NCBI GenBank assembly: GCA_037178625.1
Contig: CM074130.1
Span: 2,542,001 to 2,606,000, forward strand
Direction of reading: 5' to 3'
From: Skeletonema tropicum
Lineage: Eukaryota > Bacillariophyta > Thalassiosirophyceae > Thalassiosirales > Thalassiosiraceae
DNA: 64,000 nt
Under the pieces are notes generated by a model. That model made no database searches. It was not told the DNA's origin and saw only the letters and a list, made by a program, of their open reading frames with translations. The position numbers and the translations under genes were made by a program. Positions 19,910-31,456 of the stretch are shown piece after piece (the stretch's first letter is position 1; every line of letters begins with the position of its first letter).

Positions 19910-21042
19910 CTAGCAATGATTTTCGCCATCTGAATTCTTCAATACTTTCAACGATCCTGTTGCACGCGCGTCCAAATCTGTTGGATTGGGCAGTGCTTTC
20001 AGAATTCGACGCAACGTAGTGTTGCTGACATGTTTGTGGATTTCAAATGAAACCATAGGCTCTGGCGCGTCTTCTGGACTACCTCCTTCCACGTAATTCT
20101 CTTCGCTAAGAATCAGGAAAGAAAATAATACCTTCAGAGCCTCTAGTGCATAGGATAGTTCATCTCCACCTGCTGCAGCAGGCACACATGCTTCAGTCAG
20201 GACCGAACCGCGGAATGTCCATTGTACCACATAAAATGGATCATTGTTGTGATGTTTGTTCCCTGATTTTGGTGTTAATTGTAAGGTGAATGAAGTTTGT
20301 GCAACCCTACTAGGAAAGAATGCGAACCAATCTTCGGTTGATACTTTGTAACAAATTTCTCAATTGAAGAAAGTATGGCTTTGATACCATCAACTGTAGT
20401 TACTGTGTGATCTGAAGTTTTTACTTTTGGCAGAGCACACGTTTCGATCGGATAAGTAATGCAGTCTTGTTCAGCACGAGACAAAAGATCAAAGAATGAA
20501 TTCTGACGATGCGACATTGCCGACTTGTGTGCTTGTCGTCGCATTGCATCGCGAACTTCAGTATATTTTTGTAGTAGGGTTGCTGCATTTTCCAACGTTG
20601 TAAAATGATCAATATCAAGCAAGCCGCACTCTTTCAGCAGATCACTATGACGTTTTGCACACAAGTCATGTTCATTTTGCAAAGCTTCTTGGACAGGGTT
20701 GTGATTATTGTTGATAGCACCAATGGCGCCAATAGCACATATTCGGTCGAATGTTTCTATTACAATCTTCCCATCGCTTGTCATCTGAACGAGGCCATCA
20801 CCTGTGCTGTTCGCTATTGCCGTCTCTTCATGTAGAGATGATTGATTAGATGAAGCTGGAGATAAACTTGACAAGTAAAATGAATGACAATGCCTAGAAA
20901 AGTTGCGTATGCATTCATCGCCTGGCTCCATTAAGATTGTTTCGTTTGATGGTGGTTGAGATGAAGGAGGGGGTGGTGGAGTTGTGAGAGAGAGGCCGGA
21001 GCCTGGGAGGACTCGTATTGTTGTTGTTTGTCCTCCCGTCAT
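19910..21042 (-). CDS. Unknown protein, interrupted frame
   Basis: The frame from ATG 21042 runs to about 20365 (Pro-rich start SGLSLTTPPPPPSSQPPSNE, then a helical part ALQNEHDLCAKRHSDLLKEC and ENAATLLQKYTEVRDAMRRQ). The plausible continuation is in another frame: EICYKVSTEDWFAFFPSRVA, then PFYVVQWTFRGSVLTE and a long alpha/beta tail to 19910. Joining needs a -1 (or +2) shift around 20355-20368; no GT-AG intron keeps both sides. I recognise no domain. The continuity judgement rests on amino-acid composition rather than homology, so the second half could belong to a separate gene lacking a visible start. Confidence 0.45.
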
Positions 21043-21608
21043 TATTGATAACGATGATGATGTGTGTTGCAGATAGGCTCTCTCTGACGCACAAATTACA
21101 AGCTGGAGATCATTTCAAGCTCCTATTTTGTCCGAAATACCTAATGAGGATTCTCTCTGATGAAATGCTATACACTTGGCGGCTGTTCTGTGGAGCTGTG
21201 TAGAGAAATCTGATAGTACACGATGGCTACTTACTAAAAGTATGGCAAAAATAATAAGATGTGGCAACGCGCAAAGCCAAAGCGTGAACCACGGGAACCC
21301 GTGAACGAACGGGCGGCGGCGCCAACTGCACTTTCACTTTTCTGGGTTGGGTCCGACGCAAGGGTAAATAAATGTCCGACGGATGTGTCGTGAGTCAGAA
21401 TGAAGAAAGTCTGAAAGAGAAAGTAAGCGAGCTTTCCGATGCAATCGCCTGATTTTCGCTTTATCGGGTTGTTTCGTCCACTCTCTTTGTGTCAAATAAT
21501 TTCTTTACGTCCTCGAACGCACGCGACATAAACGACCAGAACTTTGGTTGATTGATGGTGTGTATGTTGTAGGAGAACAACCCATACAGCGGGAGCAATA
21601 AAGCTGTC
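21043..21608. other. Divergent intergenic region
   Basis: 566 bp between the unknown gene (minus) and the gene at 21609 (plus). It is AT-rich on the left. The part around 21260-21370 is GC-richer (GAACGGGCGGCGGCGCCAAC). No gene or repeat is recognised. Confidence 0.35.
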
Positions 21609-22316
21609 ATGCCGAACAATAGTCAAACCAATTTGGAGGACGTGGCGCTATCGCTTTGCGCGCTAGGCCGTGGAGACAGTGGTGGAAGCAGCGATGGAGA
21701 ATATAATCATGATGGGTTCATGACCAAACTGAACCCGAATGCTGGATGTGAATCGGCGGCTGCTAGTGCTTCCTACGTTGCCGCCACTGTTATAAACCCT
21801 TCGGCAGACCCAGTGCCGTCAATATTCAACAGTGCTACAAGTACTACACCTTTCACTGCAGCTGCTGCAGATATGAATAGACTGGCAATATCAGACCACG
21901 TCCCATCACCCAACGGACCGGCCCCAAAGACGAAAGAAGTTGTAGCAAAGAAGCGCGGCTCGTCCAGCAAGTACAACATTAAACCCAAAGACCCTAAGAG
22001 AGACACCGCCATATCGTTTGATGAGATGCAACGGTTGATGCGTGTCTATGGTTCCATCAAGTGTCTGAGAAATCGCACGCCCAAAGACTCGGGCAAGACC
22101 GTCAAGTTAGAGTCCATTAAACGCAAGTTTTATAGATGGTTCCCTGACTTCGAGGAGCGGTTTGAGAAGACTCCTGAAGGATGGTATCAACCGAAAATCG
22201 GACATGAACATGAAATGCGCTATCGTGAGGAAATGAGGAGGCAAGATCAGCAGATTCTGGTAAAGAAGAGAAATTCTAGGAGAGAAAGTAAGCTGGTTGC
22301 TACCAATCTTCTGTGA
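21609..22316 (+). CDS. Conserved-looking protein with a basic aromatic C-terminal domain, function unknown
   Basis: 235 residues, intronless. The first 110 residues are low-complexity (Ala/Ser/Asn/Pro). Residues about 125-220 form a compact basic domain: FDEMQRLMRVYGSIKCLRNR, VKLESIKRKFYRWFPDFEER and GWYQPKIGHEHEMRYREEMR. This arrangement looks like a lineage-specific diatom family, but I cannot name a domain or a function. The basic, Arg-rich C-terminus could suit nuclear or nucleic-acid binding. The start ATG follows AAGCTGTC. No targeting sequence is visible. Confidence 0.6.
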   Translation: MPNNSQTNLEDVALSLCALGRGDSGGSSDGEYNHDGFMTKLNPNAGCESAAASASYVAATVINPSADPVPSIFNSATSTTPFTAAAADMNRLAISDHVPSPNGPAPKTKEVVAKKRGSSSKYNIKPKDPKRDTAISFDEMQRLMRVYGSIKCLRNRTPKDSGKTVKLESIKRKFYRWFPDFEERFEKTPEGWYQPKIGHEHEMRYREEMRRQDQQILVKKRNSRRESKLVATNLL

Positions 22317-23253
22317 AAAGTTGTTTTGTTGCTATATATCTCCTCACTACATTCTGAATTACAATGTGACTATGTATGTGCGCACTGTTATATACTTCTA
22401 TTTCAAGTCGTCAGGAGTACACTTATCTGTGCTGTTGATGTTAAGGAATGGGGGACAAAGCTATTGATATGCAGTAAACATGTAATAAACTAATTCAAAA
22501 TAATATACTTGATAGCATTCAACCTGTCATTGAGTCATAAGATGTGTGCCTCAATGCTCTAAAATAATAACCGACGAAACATTGATAAAATCGCTGTTTC
22601 AACAAAAAGATAAATTGTTGACATTCCTCTAGTATTACTAGGGAAAGGGAACTCGTGAAGCAGGAAATCTAGTTGCAGATCTAGTGGGCATCGTGACATT
22701 TTGAATTCAGCTATGATAGTAAGAATAGGTCTATCTAAATGCTCCAAGCCATTGCAGATCATGAGTAAGAATGATCGATACTTCAATCTGGTAAATGACA
22801 GGTGAAGTCTAAATTGGGACAAGATCACATCATCATAACACCTCTAGTTCGATCTATTGCTGTCTGAAAAGCAATGTGCAGTTTCTAGGTATCTAGCCCA
22901 GTCTGCTTGATGGGGTAGTGCATTTCCACTGCTCAACATACAAACTGCACAGAAGCTGATACATCTCTAGCCTATCTCTAGCATAGAGAGAGGACCCCGT
23001 AAAACTGAAGTTTTTCTTTTTCTCTTCACCTGATGAGGGCGGGATGAGGGGGCAGGATAGAGGGCTTGCGCCCAGTCTTCCGCACGAAAACCCGATCTTT
23101 TCGATGCATGTTCAAGTCGAGAAAAAGTGTCAATTATTCAAGCACAGATAGAGCACATCATAGAGCAGCAGCAGATAACATCAAGCAAAGTGCAATAGCA
23201 TAGGCGTCGGTTTGTACACGGTAACAGAAGTACCCATTCCAATAACAACAATA
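22317..23253. other. Intergenic region without recognised genes
   Basis: 937 bp, AT-rich. Only short open frames without coding character are present. Inverted AGAGAG/CTCTCT motifs occur near 22972-22992 (CTATCTCTAGCATAGAGAGA). The right end is the putative promoter of the lumenal protein gene. Confidence 0.4.
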
Positions 23254-23898
23254 ATGATGCGTGCAGTGATTTTTCTATTATCAACCATCTTTTGTAATGA
23301 GGCCGCTGCATTTCTTGCTCCGTCAACGGCTGGAGTAACAGGGCGACATTCTGCAACTACAAGCCATGTTCACCAACATGGAAATGCTGGTGAGGAACTT
23401 TCAACTCCGTTAACGAGGAAGACATTTGTGGAAGGCATCGTGCAGAGTTCCTGTGGCCTTCTTCTGTTGGGCCAAATCGAGCCTGTATATGCAAGTGGTG
23501 GAGCCACAGCTGGTGGAGCGTACTTGCTTTCTGCTAAACAACGATACAACAAACGCGTGACGTCAGGATTAATGGCTTTCCTTGCCCTTGATGTGAATGA
23601 TATTAACGCTGTCAACGCGTTTTTTGAAACCAAAGATGAGGGCGGCTGGGAAGATCTTAGTGCTGCAGCTTACCTGCTTGCCAATGCATTTCGTACAAAT
23701 AGCTCGAAGGCGCCTGATAGCTTGCCTTCCGTGAAGAGTTGGAAAGCATTTTCTAAAGATATTGACCTCCTCAAGAGAGCTCTCGCAAAGAAGGATATGG
23801 GCAAAGTAGCTTCCTCCTACAAGAATGCAGAAGAAAAACTTGATGAATACCTGTCAAACGTGGAACTTCCTTCAGTGATGGAATTGAAGCAAATGTAA
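23254..23898 (+). CDS. Thylakoid-lumen protein, Psb31/PsbQ-like helical bundle (tentative)
   Basis: From ATG 23254 about 214 residues. The N-terminus is a signal peptide (MMRAVIFLLSTIFCNEAAA) with FLAPST, the plastid cleavage motif. A second hydrophobic stretch (SSCGLLLLGQIEPVYA) ends in an Ala-x-Ala-like site before SGGATAGGAYLL, as expected for thylakoid import. The mature part of about 135 residues is helical: YNKRVTSGLMAFLALDVNDI, WEDLSAAAYLLANAFRTNSS, FSKDIDLLKRALAKKDMGKV and AEEKLDEYLSNVELPSVMEL. Four helices of this size in the lumen fit the extrinsic photosystem II proteins PsbQ or diatom Psb31. I did not confirm this by alignment, so the specific family is tentative, the lumen location firmer. 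Confidence 0.6.
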   Translation: MMRAVIFLLSTIFCNEAAAFLAPSTAGVTGRHSATTSHVHQHGNAGEELSTPLTRKTFVEGIVQSSCGLLLLGQIEPVYASGGATAGGAYLLSAKQRYNKRVTSGLMAFLALDVNDINAVNAFFETKDEGGWEDLSAAAYLLANAFRTNSSKAPDSLPSVKSWKAFSKDIDLLKRALAKKDMGKVASSYKNAEEKLDEYLSNVELPSVMELKQM

Positions 23899-23950
23899 GC
23901 TCTCGGAGAGAGTTGTTGACCTCAACTTTTATCGGTTATCATTAAACTAA

Positions 23951-25898
23951 TTACTTTTTTGGGCCCAAACTTCTTGATGTTGCAAACTGTCCTCTAACAG
24001 GCACAAATTCAGTTTCTTCAGTCATGCCCCTATCACGACGAATCAAGGGACTTTTCATAAGTCGTGAACCCTTTATTTTGATAGAGCAATTCAAGCTCTT
24101 CGCCAGTTCATTTTCTGTCTGATGCAATGCATCGGTGGCATCGACTGTTTCAGTCTTCTTAGAACCGGACCAAATGACAATTACAGAACCACTGACAACC
24201 ACTGCATTTCCTAACCAAGTTATCCAACCAGGTAGAGTAGCAACACCAACTGCAATCCCCTGAAACAGAGCGACCACGGGCTCCATCAACATTACCATCG
24301 CGACAACAACAGGATCGAAGTACTTCATGATAGCAACGTATCCAGTAGTCCCAACTCCATTGCAAATAACTGCAATGTACAGCTCGAGGAGGAGTCTATC
24401 TTTTCGCAAGCTCGTCCAACCGAAAATTCCGATATCTTCGTCAGTGGAAACTTCGTATGATTGACCAGAAACGATGATGTATGCCAGCAGAAACACTGAT
24501 GCCAGAGTAAAGATCAAGAACATGAACAAAAAGAGATCAATCCTTGGCCTCAAATTCTTAGCTGCAGTAAGGTAGATAGATGCTCCAATAGACGCTAATA
24601 CCGCAAGCAAATTTCCAATCATAACTCGCGAACCAATGGCATTGCTTTCGTCATCCGATTCAGAAGGAGCCATTGCACATATTGCCGCACCAGATAAACC
24701 AATGAAAGTCCCCAGAATCTCGAGAGCAGGAACTCTTACACCCAACACCAGGTTTGATAAAATAATTATCAATGATGCCAAATTTGAGAGGATAAATGCG
24801 TTGACCAGGGAGGTGAACTCTAGGGAAGCTGCAAATGATGTATTCATAATAGCGTAGTTCATTGCTGCAAATGGAAGGACGATGAATATCTCAACCCAAG
24901 ACAGGCCTGACACATCAATCTTGCCAGATTTCATAGCTGGAAAAAGAAATAAAATACTCGTACAACTGAGCCTCCAAAATATTTTCATTTCTGGGGTGAC
25001 TTGTCCGTGTTGGAGATCAAGAGCAGCTCCAATAGATGAGAGAGCAAACAAACCAGAGACAAGTATTACGTATCCAATCAATGGCACTTTCCTATCCACC
25101 ACAAGGTCTAGATGAACTTCTCTTGAAGCCTCCCCACGTGCAGAAGGAACGATGATTGTGGAAACCTGGAGTTCGACGCGCGTTACATCAGTCGGCAATG
25201 GGGCCAAAGCGCCCTCATGGATGGTTTGGGTAGCAGTAGCAGTAGAAGTTCGAAAGCTAGTTGTTCCAGCTACCTCTGGGAGTGCGAGGATGAACTTTTC
25301 ATCAATTTCTTCGTGTGATGTTCCACCATATTGTTGTTTAGTATCACCTGCTGCTTTATGTGCTGGAATGGTTAATAGAAAAGCTTCATGTATACCTCCA
25401 GCTGTCTTGATAGATGAACTAAAACTGCTTTGTGTAACTCCTTTGTGCACGGATATCGTCTCCAACATCCTGAAAAGTATGAACAAATGCATCGGCTGCA
25501 ACTGATACAAACGCAGTGGCGTTATCAGAATCACCGCTGTTTGTCGAATCCCCCAGTAACCGTCCCTTTTCCTCGTCCTCATCATGATACCCGGGAATAG
25601 AAGTTGATGCATGTTCGTCATCATGTAATAAATTTACAAACTCTTCTTCAGTAATACCTGGCACCAGATGCGTTGCTACTGTCAAGTCGACAATACCCTC
25701 AATGCATGGCGCTGTAGCGTTATGCGTTTCATTGGCTTGATTGTCATCACATTCCAAAAGCTGATCGATTACACGTGCTGGTGCCTCCAATACAAAATCG
25801 GAAACATCACCTGGTCCAAAGCCTGACGCTGCCATAGCAGCAGGAATAGACAATGTCGCTATGTCTACATGATGATGCTTGTCTTTATCCGCGTCCAT
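23951..25898 (-). CDS. EamA/DMT-family transporter with a long acidic N-terminus, one frameshift
   Basis: ATG 25898 opens MDADKDKHHHVD followed by an acidic Asp/Glu-rich region (FVNLLHDDEHASTSIPGYHD). The frame stops at 25419. In the +1 frame, from about 25440 on, translation continues as GVTQSSFSSSIKTAGG and then ten predicted membrane helices, including VPLIGYVILVSGLFALSSIG, FIVLPFAAMNYAIMNTSFAA, NAFILSNLASLIIILSNLVL, IGNLLAVLASIGASIYLTAA and VVAMVMLMEPVVALFQGIAV. The last is the typical EamA helix ending before GNAVVVSGSVIVIW. The substrate is unknown. Skipping one base in the interval 25419-25445 unites both parts. Alternatively the transporter starts separately, but no good ATG precedes helix 1. 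The C-terminal tail is basic. Confidence 0.65.
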
Positions 25899-26298
25899 GA
25901 TGCTATAGGCACAAACAACTCTTCCTCCTCGCAAGCAAAAGGAAGTAGGTATGAGGGAATGATGTCATCTAATTCTCATTGCTTGTGCTTGTTACACAAG
26001 CGAGCTCAAGCAGGCTCAAGCACAGCTCGAGAGCGCGCGGGCCGACCCCGGGCGGGGTGAGGGGAGAAAGAGCAAGGATACGGGATGCGGACAAGCTAAA
26101 ATAGACAATTAGCGTAATTGTAACATCGGGTAACACGTAACACCGGGTAACAGTAACACGTCGAGTTGGTGTAACAACACCCAGCCACACCCATCATATC
26201 CATGCTTGTTGCATTTTGCATATTGCATACTTATATAAATTCGAAATGGATAACTAAACTACTGATCTCGCAACTTACAATTGATATAGAAAGTCAAG
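25899..26298. other. Intergenic with GTAACA-rich repeat patch
   Basis: About 400 bp. A patch at 26118-26177 repeats GTAACAC/GGGTAACA units imperfectly (TAACATCGGGTAACACGTAA). The left part is rich in AGCTCAAG/GAGCG. No gene is seen; the right end is the promoter side of PIG-T. Confidence 0.4.
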
Positions 26299-28479
26299 AT
26301 GGACAGTAGCGCCACTTGCACCTCTAGTGGGCCATTGGGTGCAACAAACGCCGATCAGTATTCTTATTCTCACGATGAGTCTGCCACCATAAAGTTAAAC
26401 CCTGCGAAATCCAATTCATCACCATGGGCAATGAACGCTCGCGTATATTTGGAATCTTCCTCAACTCTCAAATCTACAAGTCCTCTTGCTGGCGTGGAGC
26501 GAACGCACACTCAATTTTCTGACAATTTATTAAAGTTGATCTCACGCTATTCATTACGAAAATTGCTGATACGGGTAGGAGATGTGGCCAGCACGAGCAT
26601 TGCTGATAAAACTGATATTATTCATAATGATGTTGAGCAAATGCTTCGCGAGGAGCGGGCCAGAGGACCATCTGGTACTTCTGTGCTGGCCTCATTCATC
26701 GAAACAGATATTGAAGGGAGCCATTCCAACAACAAAAGCAATCGGCAGTCAAAAGACAATTACAAATATAAATACGCATCTCTGCTCCGATATTTGCTAG
26801 ACAATAATCTTTTCCCACCTTGTGGAGCTCCTTTAGATTCAGTAAGGGTGAGGAAACATGGACATTCTACAATTTTACAATCTCCCAAGAATGAGGACAA
26901 CAAACAAGAATAACATTGTGGAAGTGGAATCCTTCTTGGCTGCAGATGCCGCTACCTTTTGCAATCCAGGCATTCATGCTCTCTTACTATCTAAGGGAGC
27001 AAAACCTGGAGAAGGAGGTTGGGGAGCTACTGCAAATAACGGTGCTTGCCATCCTAGCGAGAATTGGGGTATGTTTGATTCATTATTTTCATCCACCTCG
27101 GCAACTTCGCCGTCATCATCATCTGTTGCACTGTCAGATCTATTGCTTAGGTCCTCTTTAGATTCAGTTCTTCCATCTTACCGGGAATCACAGACAAACA
27201 AGCGACATTCCACTATGGATAGATTTAGATGTTTCTGATTCGTGCTATAATTCGCAGCTCGACTCAGAAGATGATGTGTGCATGATACGTATTACGAGGG
27301 GAGCCTCATATCAGATTGGGCTCCCTTCTCCGTCTATGCAAAATATTGACGGAGGCGAGCAAAAGCACGTCCTCAGTTTATCGCTTGGTGATCTCATCCT
27401 TGGCAGCAAGAGAGAGGGAGGATCGAAAGTATGGTATCCATGCCCATTATCTGATTCTAGTAGCGTATCGTTGTACACACCAACTGGTTTCACGAACAGG
27501 ATTGCTGCAGGAACAGGTCTAATCAAAGACGACGCTAATGGTAACACTGATGGAAAGAAATTGGAATTCAACGCATTGGATTGGGAAGACGGATATTTTG
27601 ATCTAAGTGCACCGTGGATTCAAATGTATCAAAATGAACAAGCTAGCAACGACGAAAAATCTTCTTTATTTGGGATATCAAGAACAGTACAGAGACCTCT
27701 TGGGCTGTCATCTATTGGGACACTCGTGTCTGTGTTTCGCAACGATCAAATCGCTGCGCAAGACCATTCCGCTTCTGTGCAAGTCGAGGCTTTCGATGTG
27801 TTGCCTGGAGCACTAATCAAACCGAAGATACATACTTTGAGAATGATATTGTACGAAGGTGGAGGTGCCGGCAAAGATCGCTTTATTCCTCCTTTGAATA
27901 CAAACGAATGCTCTTCCAACCAATACAGTTCTTTAAGGTGCTCTGAAGTGGAGTTATCTGATTTGCTGAAGCATAATCTACTGCTATAACTCAGATGGGA
28001 CATGGCTCATTGATCGCACGGTGATGCTCAATCCGGACTCTTCACTGTGGATGATGATCGATTTTGATGAAGCCTATCTTCCTTTTCAAAAGTTTCCTGC
28101 AGATGCCAACAGAGGGATTGACGCATTTCCATCTCGTGCGAAGTTTTCAATTGAAGCAGCTGCTCCTATCACACTGTACTCGTCTTCTCTTCTACTACTG
28201 CCACCAGTGCCAGATATGAGTATGCCTTTTAATGTGATTTCATTGTCGAGTACTCTATGGGCTTTTGTGTTGGGATCACTGCTGAATATCTTAGTGAAGA
28301 GGGCTACTGAATCTGTAAAAAGTGATTTCACAGGTGAGAAAGAAAAGAGGCCTATCGACAAGCTGAAGGAGAAGTTGAAGGACAAGATTGATAGATTGAA
28401 ACGTGTAGTTAGGAAACAGGCGAAGACGAAGGCAGCAGTAAGCACAGATGAATCTGCTGAGATAGATGAAAAGAAATAA
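26299..28479 (+). CDS. PIGT: PIG-T/Gpi16, GPI-transamidase subunit, read in four frame segments
   Basis: Segment 1 (26299 to about 26850) has THTQFSDNLLKLISRYSLRK, matching the family LISKYSLREL motif. Segment 2 (about 26860-27195) has YNLPR and CNPGIHALLL. Segment 3 (about 27200-27975) has PLWIDLDVSDSCYNSQLD and YTPTGFTNRIAAGTGLI. Segment 4 (to 28479) has MMIDFDEAYLPFQKFPADAN, DMSMPFNVISL and a C-terminal membrane helix (TLWAFVLGSLLNILV) with a basic tail. These are landmarks of PIG-T, which stabilises the ER GPI-transamidase. Each junction needs one base skipped (+1). The second junction lies on ACAAACAA (27194-27201), a possible 4-bp duplication. No intron fits any junction. No N-terminal signal peptide is visible, so a 5' exon may be missing. 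Confidence 0.8.
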
Positions 28480-28831
28480 AATATGAAATAATACTCGGAA
28501 ATCAACAGTAGAGAAGGTTTATTACTTTTGGAGATGACAAGGATGCAGATTAGAGTTGTACAGTTAGTATGAAAACCAACTTTGTTCTTCATTCTGGTAC
28601 AGTATGTAAGGTAGCTGTCGCTCCTATGTAGGTGTAGATCTGCGAAAATCTCTATTACACACAATTGACGATGGTATTGTAACGACTTGTGCATGAATGA
28701 ACTCCTAAACTAATCACTTATTTATCTTTTAAAAAAAAAAAAAAAAAAATGAACTCAGTGCCCGGTGGCCGGTGGTATGGTCTCTGAAAATGAAATGAAC
28801 ACCATGAAATTGAAGTTGTGGAAGCAGAGCA
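28480..28831. other. Intergenic, contains a 19-A homopolymer
   Basis: 352 bp between PIG-T and the SET gene, both plus strand. A run of 19 A occupies about 28731-28749. No gene is recognised. The run could be a polyadenylation-linked or retroposed tail, but no target duplication was found. Confidence 0.4.
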
Positions 28832-31388
28832 ATGACTGATGAAATAGAAGTGATCGATTTGTTGAGTGACAGTAGCTCCAGCTGCCATGAAGCCGACGAT
28901 GTGTCTGTTATTTCAATTAGCAGTAGCTCTATCAGTAGTGTTGCAGATGATAAATCACCAAAAAGAGATGTGCCGCTGGCATCTGGTTGCCCAAGGAGGA
29001 AACGATCTCCTCAGAACCGTCCTATTGAAAGCAATGCACCCAAAAGTAAGATTCGAAAGAGGATTAGAAGGACCTCAACAAGATATAACAATGTCGAAAG
29101 AGCTTACACATCACAACATGTTTTTTATGACAGAGAACGAATACATGCTTATTATGAAAGAAAGAGACCACCAGAAGTGCTTAATGCATTTCGTGAGGGG
29201 AACCGATTAGCTATGCAGTCGACAGAAATAAGGAATGAGTTTGAATTCAATGGGGACTGGTGGGGGGATATCTCATCACGTTTCAGTGAAGGTGCGAAAG
29301 AACGCTCCAATCCGCCGCCGCTGGAGCAACAATGCTCAGTTATACCTGAAAGTGTTATGGTCACTAGTGATAATGAACATACTGTATCTTCTGGTGTAAC
29401 ACTTGAGCCGGCGCTTTCAGATTCGGAAGTTGAAATAATCAGCATATCAAGTTCTTTGGAGTGTCACACCTGCGAGAGACACTCATTACATCTTGGTCAA
29501 ATTGAACGATTGCTAGAGAAGGTGAAGGCAATACCAGCTTGTTGCAAAGATGAATCATTCATAATTGATTACATTGACAAAATAAAAGCACTTCTCGGTG
29601 ATCTCGAGACAGATGCTGACTCTGGCACAAGTATTTTCTATCACGAATGCAGTGGCAGTGGGAAGTTTAATCCCATCCTCACCACTGCAAAACTAATTCA
29701 ATTGTTTGATGGCCTTTGTCAGGTATGCGTAATAGTGACGAAGCCTGAAACGAGGTGGAAAAACGTGATTCGAGAGTTGTTCAAGAAATCTGGAAAGGAG
29801 GTTGGTGTTATTCTTCGCACACTTCATCTGGCAACATATGAGCGGATAGTATCCAGAGGAAATGCTCGACATGAACTTGATCATGTGTTGGCGGCATCCT
29901 ACGGTCTACAAATGATTACAACAATGATGATGAATATCTACTCCGACTCGAGATCAGAGCTGCAGGACACCTCCTACTCTACTTTATTTCTTGATCGACC
30001 TCTAGAATGCCACAAGCGCTGCATCAAAAGGAACTGTCGAGTGGATAATAGAAGCGTCACAACCTGTCAATCATTGTGGATTACGGTATCATAAGAGTTG
30101 TTTTGCTCTTGAGGAAGATGATGAGGAAGCTGTGTTTGATAAGTGCTGCCCTGCGTGCAAGGGTGCTTCATCCCTTCTCAAAGCATGCAGAGAGGGCAAT
30201 CTTGCAGATATATACTCTCTTGTCGTTGAAAAGGGCGCATCTCCTTTCCAAGCAGTTAAAGAGAATGGAGGCTCTTTTGAAACAGCTTTACACGCCGCAG
30301 TGGATTGCAACAATTACAATTTGATGTCAATGTTGCTATTCGGTACCTACCTAATCTTAAACTGTGATGGCAGCTTAAAAGAGTGGCATTTTCCAGAGAT
30401 TGCTTGGGGAAGAGATTCAAGCAAGCACACCCCATTTGAGAGAGGAATCCATAATTGCGAAAACATTATGAATGCACCACCTCCAACAGAAATTTGGTTG
30501 TTGCTTAAGAACAGAGGAGTTGAGGTGGGGCTACCAAAGATTCAGCACTCGCTAGAGAAAAGAAATAAAATGTTACAACTCAAGTACTGAAATGACAGAA
30601 TCAGACCTCCTTCACTCTGACGCAAGCATGGGCATGGAGTCCGTTCCCGTACGAGTGTGTGAGTCTGCATCCCTGAGAGAAAACTTCGTTTATATATCAA
30701 GGTCTATTGAGTCTAGAGAGACTGCTATTCGATGGTTCGATTGTCGTTCGGGTGAAAAGAAATGCTTATCTAGCTTTCAAGGAGACTGTACCGAAGATAA
30801 ACGGAAGAAACTGCATCGTGATCAGAACCTACCACCATCGTGGAGAGCATACTGCAATTATCTGTGTTCTTCTAAGCCTTGCTCATGCCAGTATTGAGGG
30901 GTTGCGCTTTGGTTTGGAGATCTTTGAAACGAATGGCAGAGGGCTTGGTCTTCGCACAGCAAAAGGAGTATCTAATCAAAAAAGACGACGTAATTTGCAA
31001 CTATGTAGGAGAAATAGTAACGGCTTTGGAGGCCAAGAGGAGAGATGAAGAGTACGCTATTGCAGGGGAGATGGGCTCATACACCTTCAACTTGGATGAG
31101 AAAGGAGATGTCTGCATTGACGCCACAAAAATGAGATCTGCCGCCGCTTTCATCAACCATTCTTGTGCTGAGAGCAATACATGCTTATTTAGAGCTCTTG
31201 GACACCACTTGGATGAAAAGTTTCCATATTTGGTGTTTCGTGCAAAACAAGATATTGGTGAGTTACAAGAGCTCACTTTCAACTATGGTCAAAAGCCAAC
31301 CGCGCTATGTTCCGATTGCAATCGTATGCATTGCTTGTGTCGTCAATGTACCGAACTAGAGCACAGAAAAAACGGAATTATGGTTTGA
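28832..31388 (+). CDS. EHMT/G9a-like ankyrin-SET histone lysine methyltransferase, frame broken several times
   Basis: The N-terminus MTDEIEVIDLLSDSSSS fits a SUMO-interacting motif (hydrophobic core next to acidic/Ser residues); a second similar patch is SEVEIISISSS. A Cys/His segment (CGLRYHKSCFAL) near 30075 precedes ankyrin-like repeats (LLKACREGNLADIYSLVVEK, FETALHAAVDCNNYNLMSML). Then come a pre-SET-type segment (MESVPVRVCES, CSSKPCSC) and a SET domain: GLRFGLEIFETNGRGLGLRT, KKDDVICNYVGEIV, AAAFINHSCAESNTC and ELTFNYG, with a post-SET CSDCNRMHCLCRQC. NHSC and the Tyr of FNYG are catalytic SET residues. This order fits H3K9 methyltransferases. Four shifts are needed (about 30058-30072, 30570-30590, 30888-30895, 30969-30980), each +1. 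Confidence 0.75.
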
Positions 31389-31456
31389 GCTTGCTGTAAT
31401 TTATGTACATAAAGTGTTTCTAGACTTGTTGTAACAGCGTGTGCTTATGTAATTAT

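Noticed and set aside
26100..26120. TAGCGTAATTG resembles the hAT terminal repeat
   Set aside because: Only about 10 bases match and no paired inverted end or target duplication was found nearby.
30969..30990. Mini-intron GTATCTAATC...AG of 17 nt at the SET break
   Set aside because: Removing 17 nt gives the wrong phase for the conserved SET frame; skipping one base is required instead.
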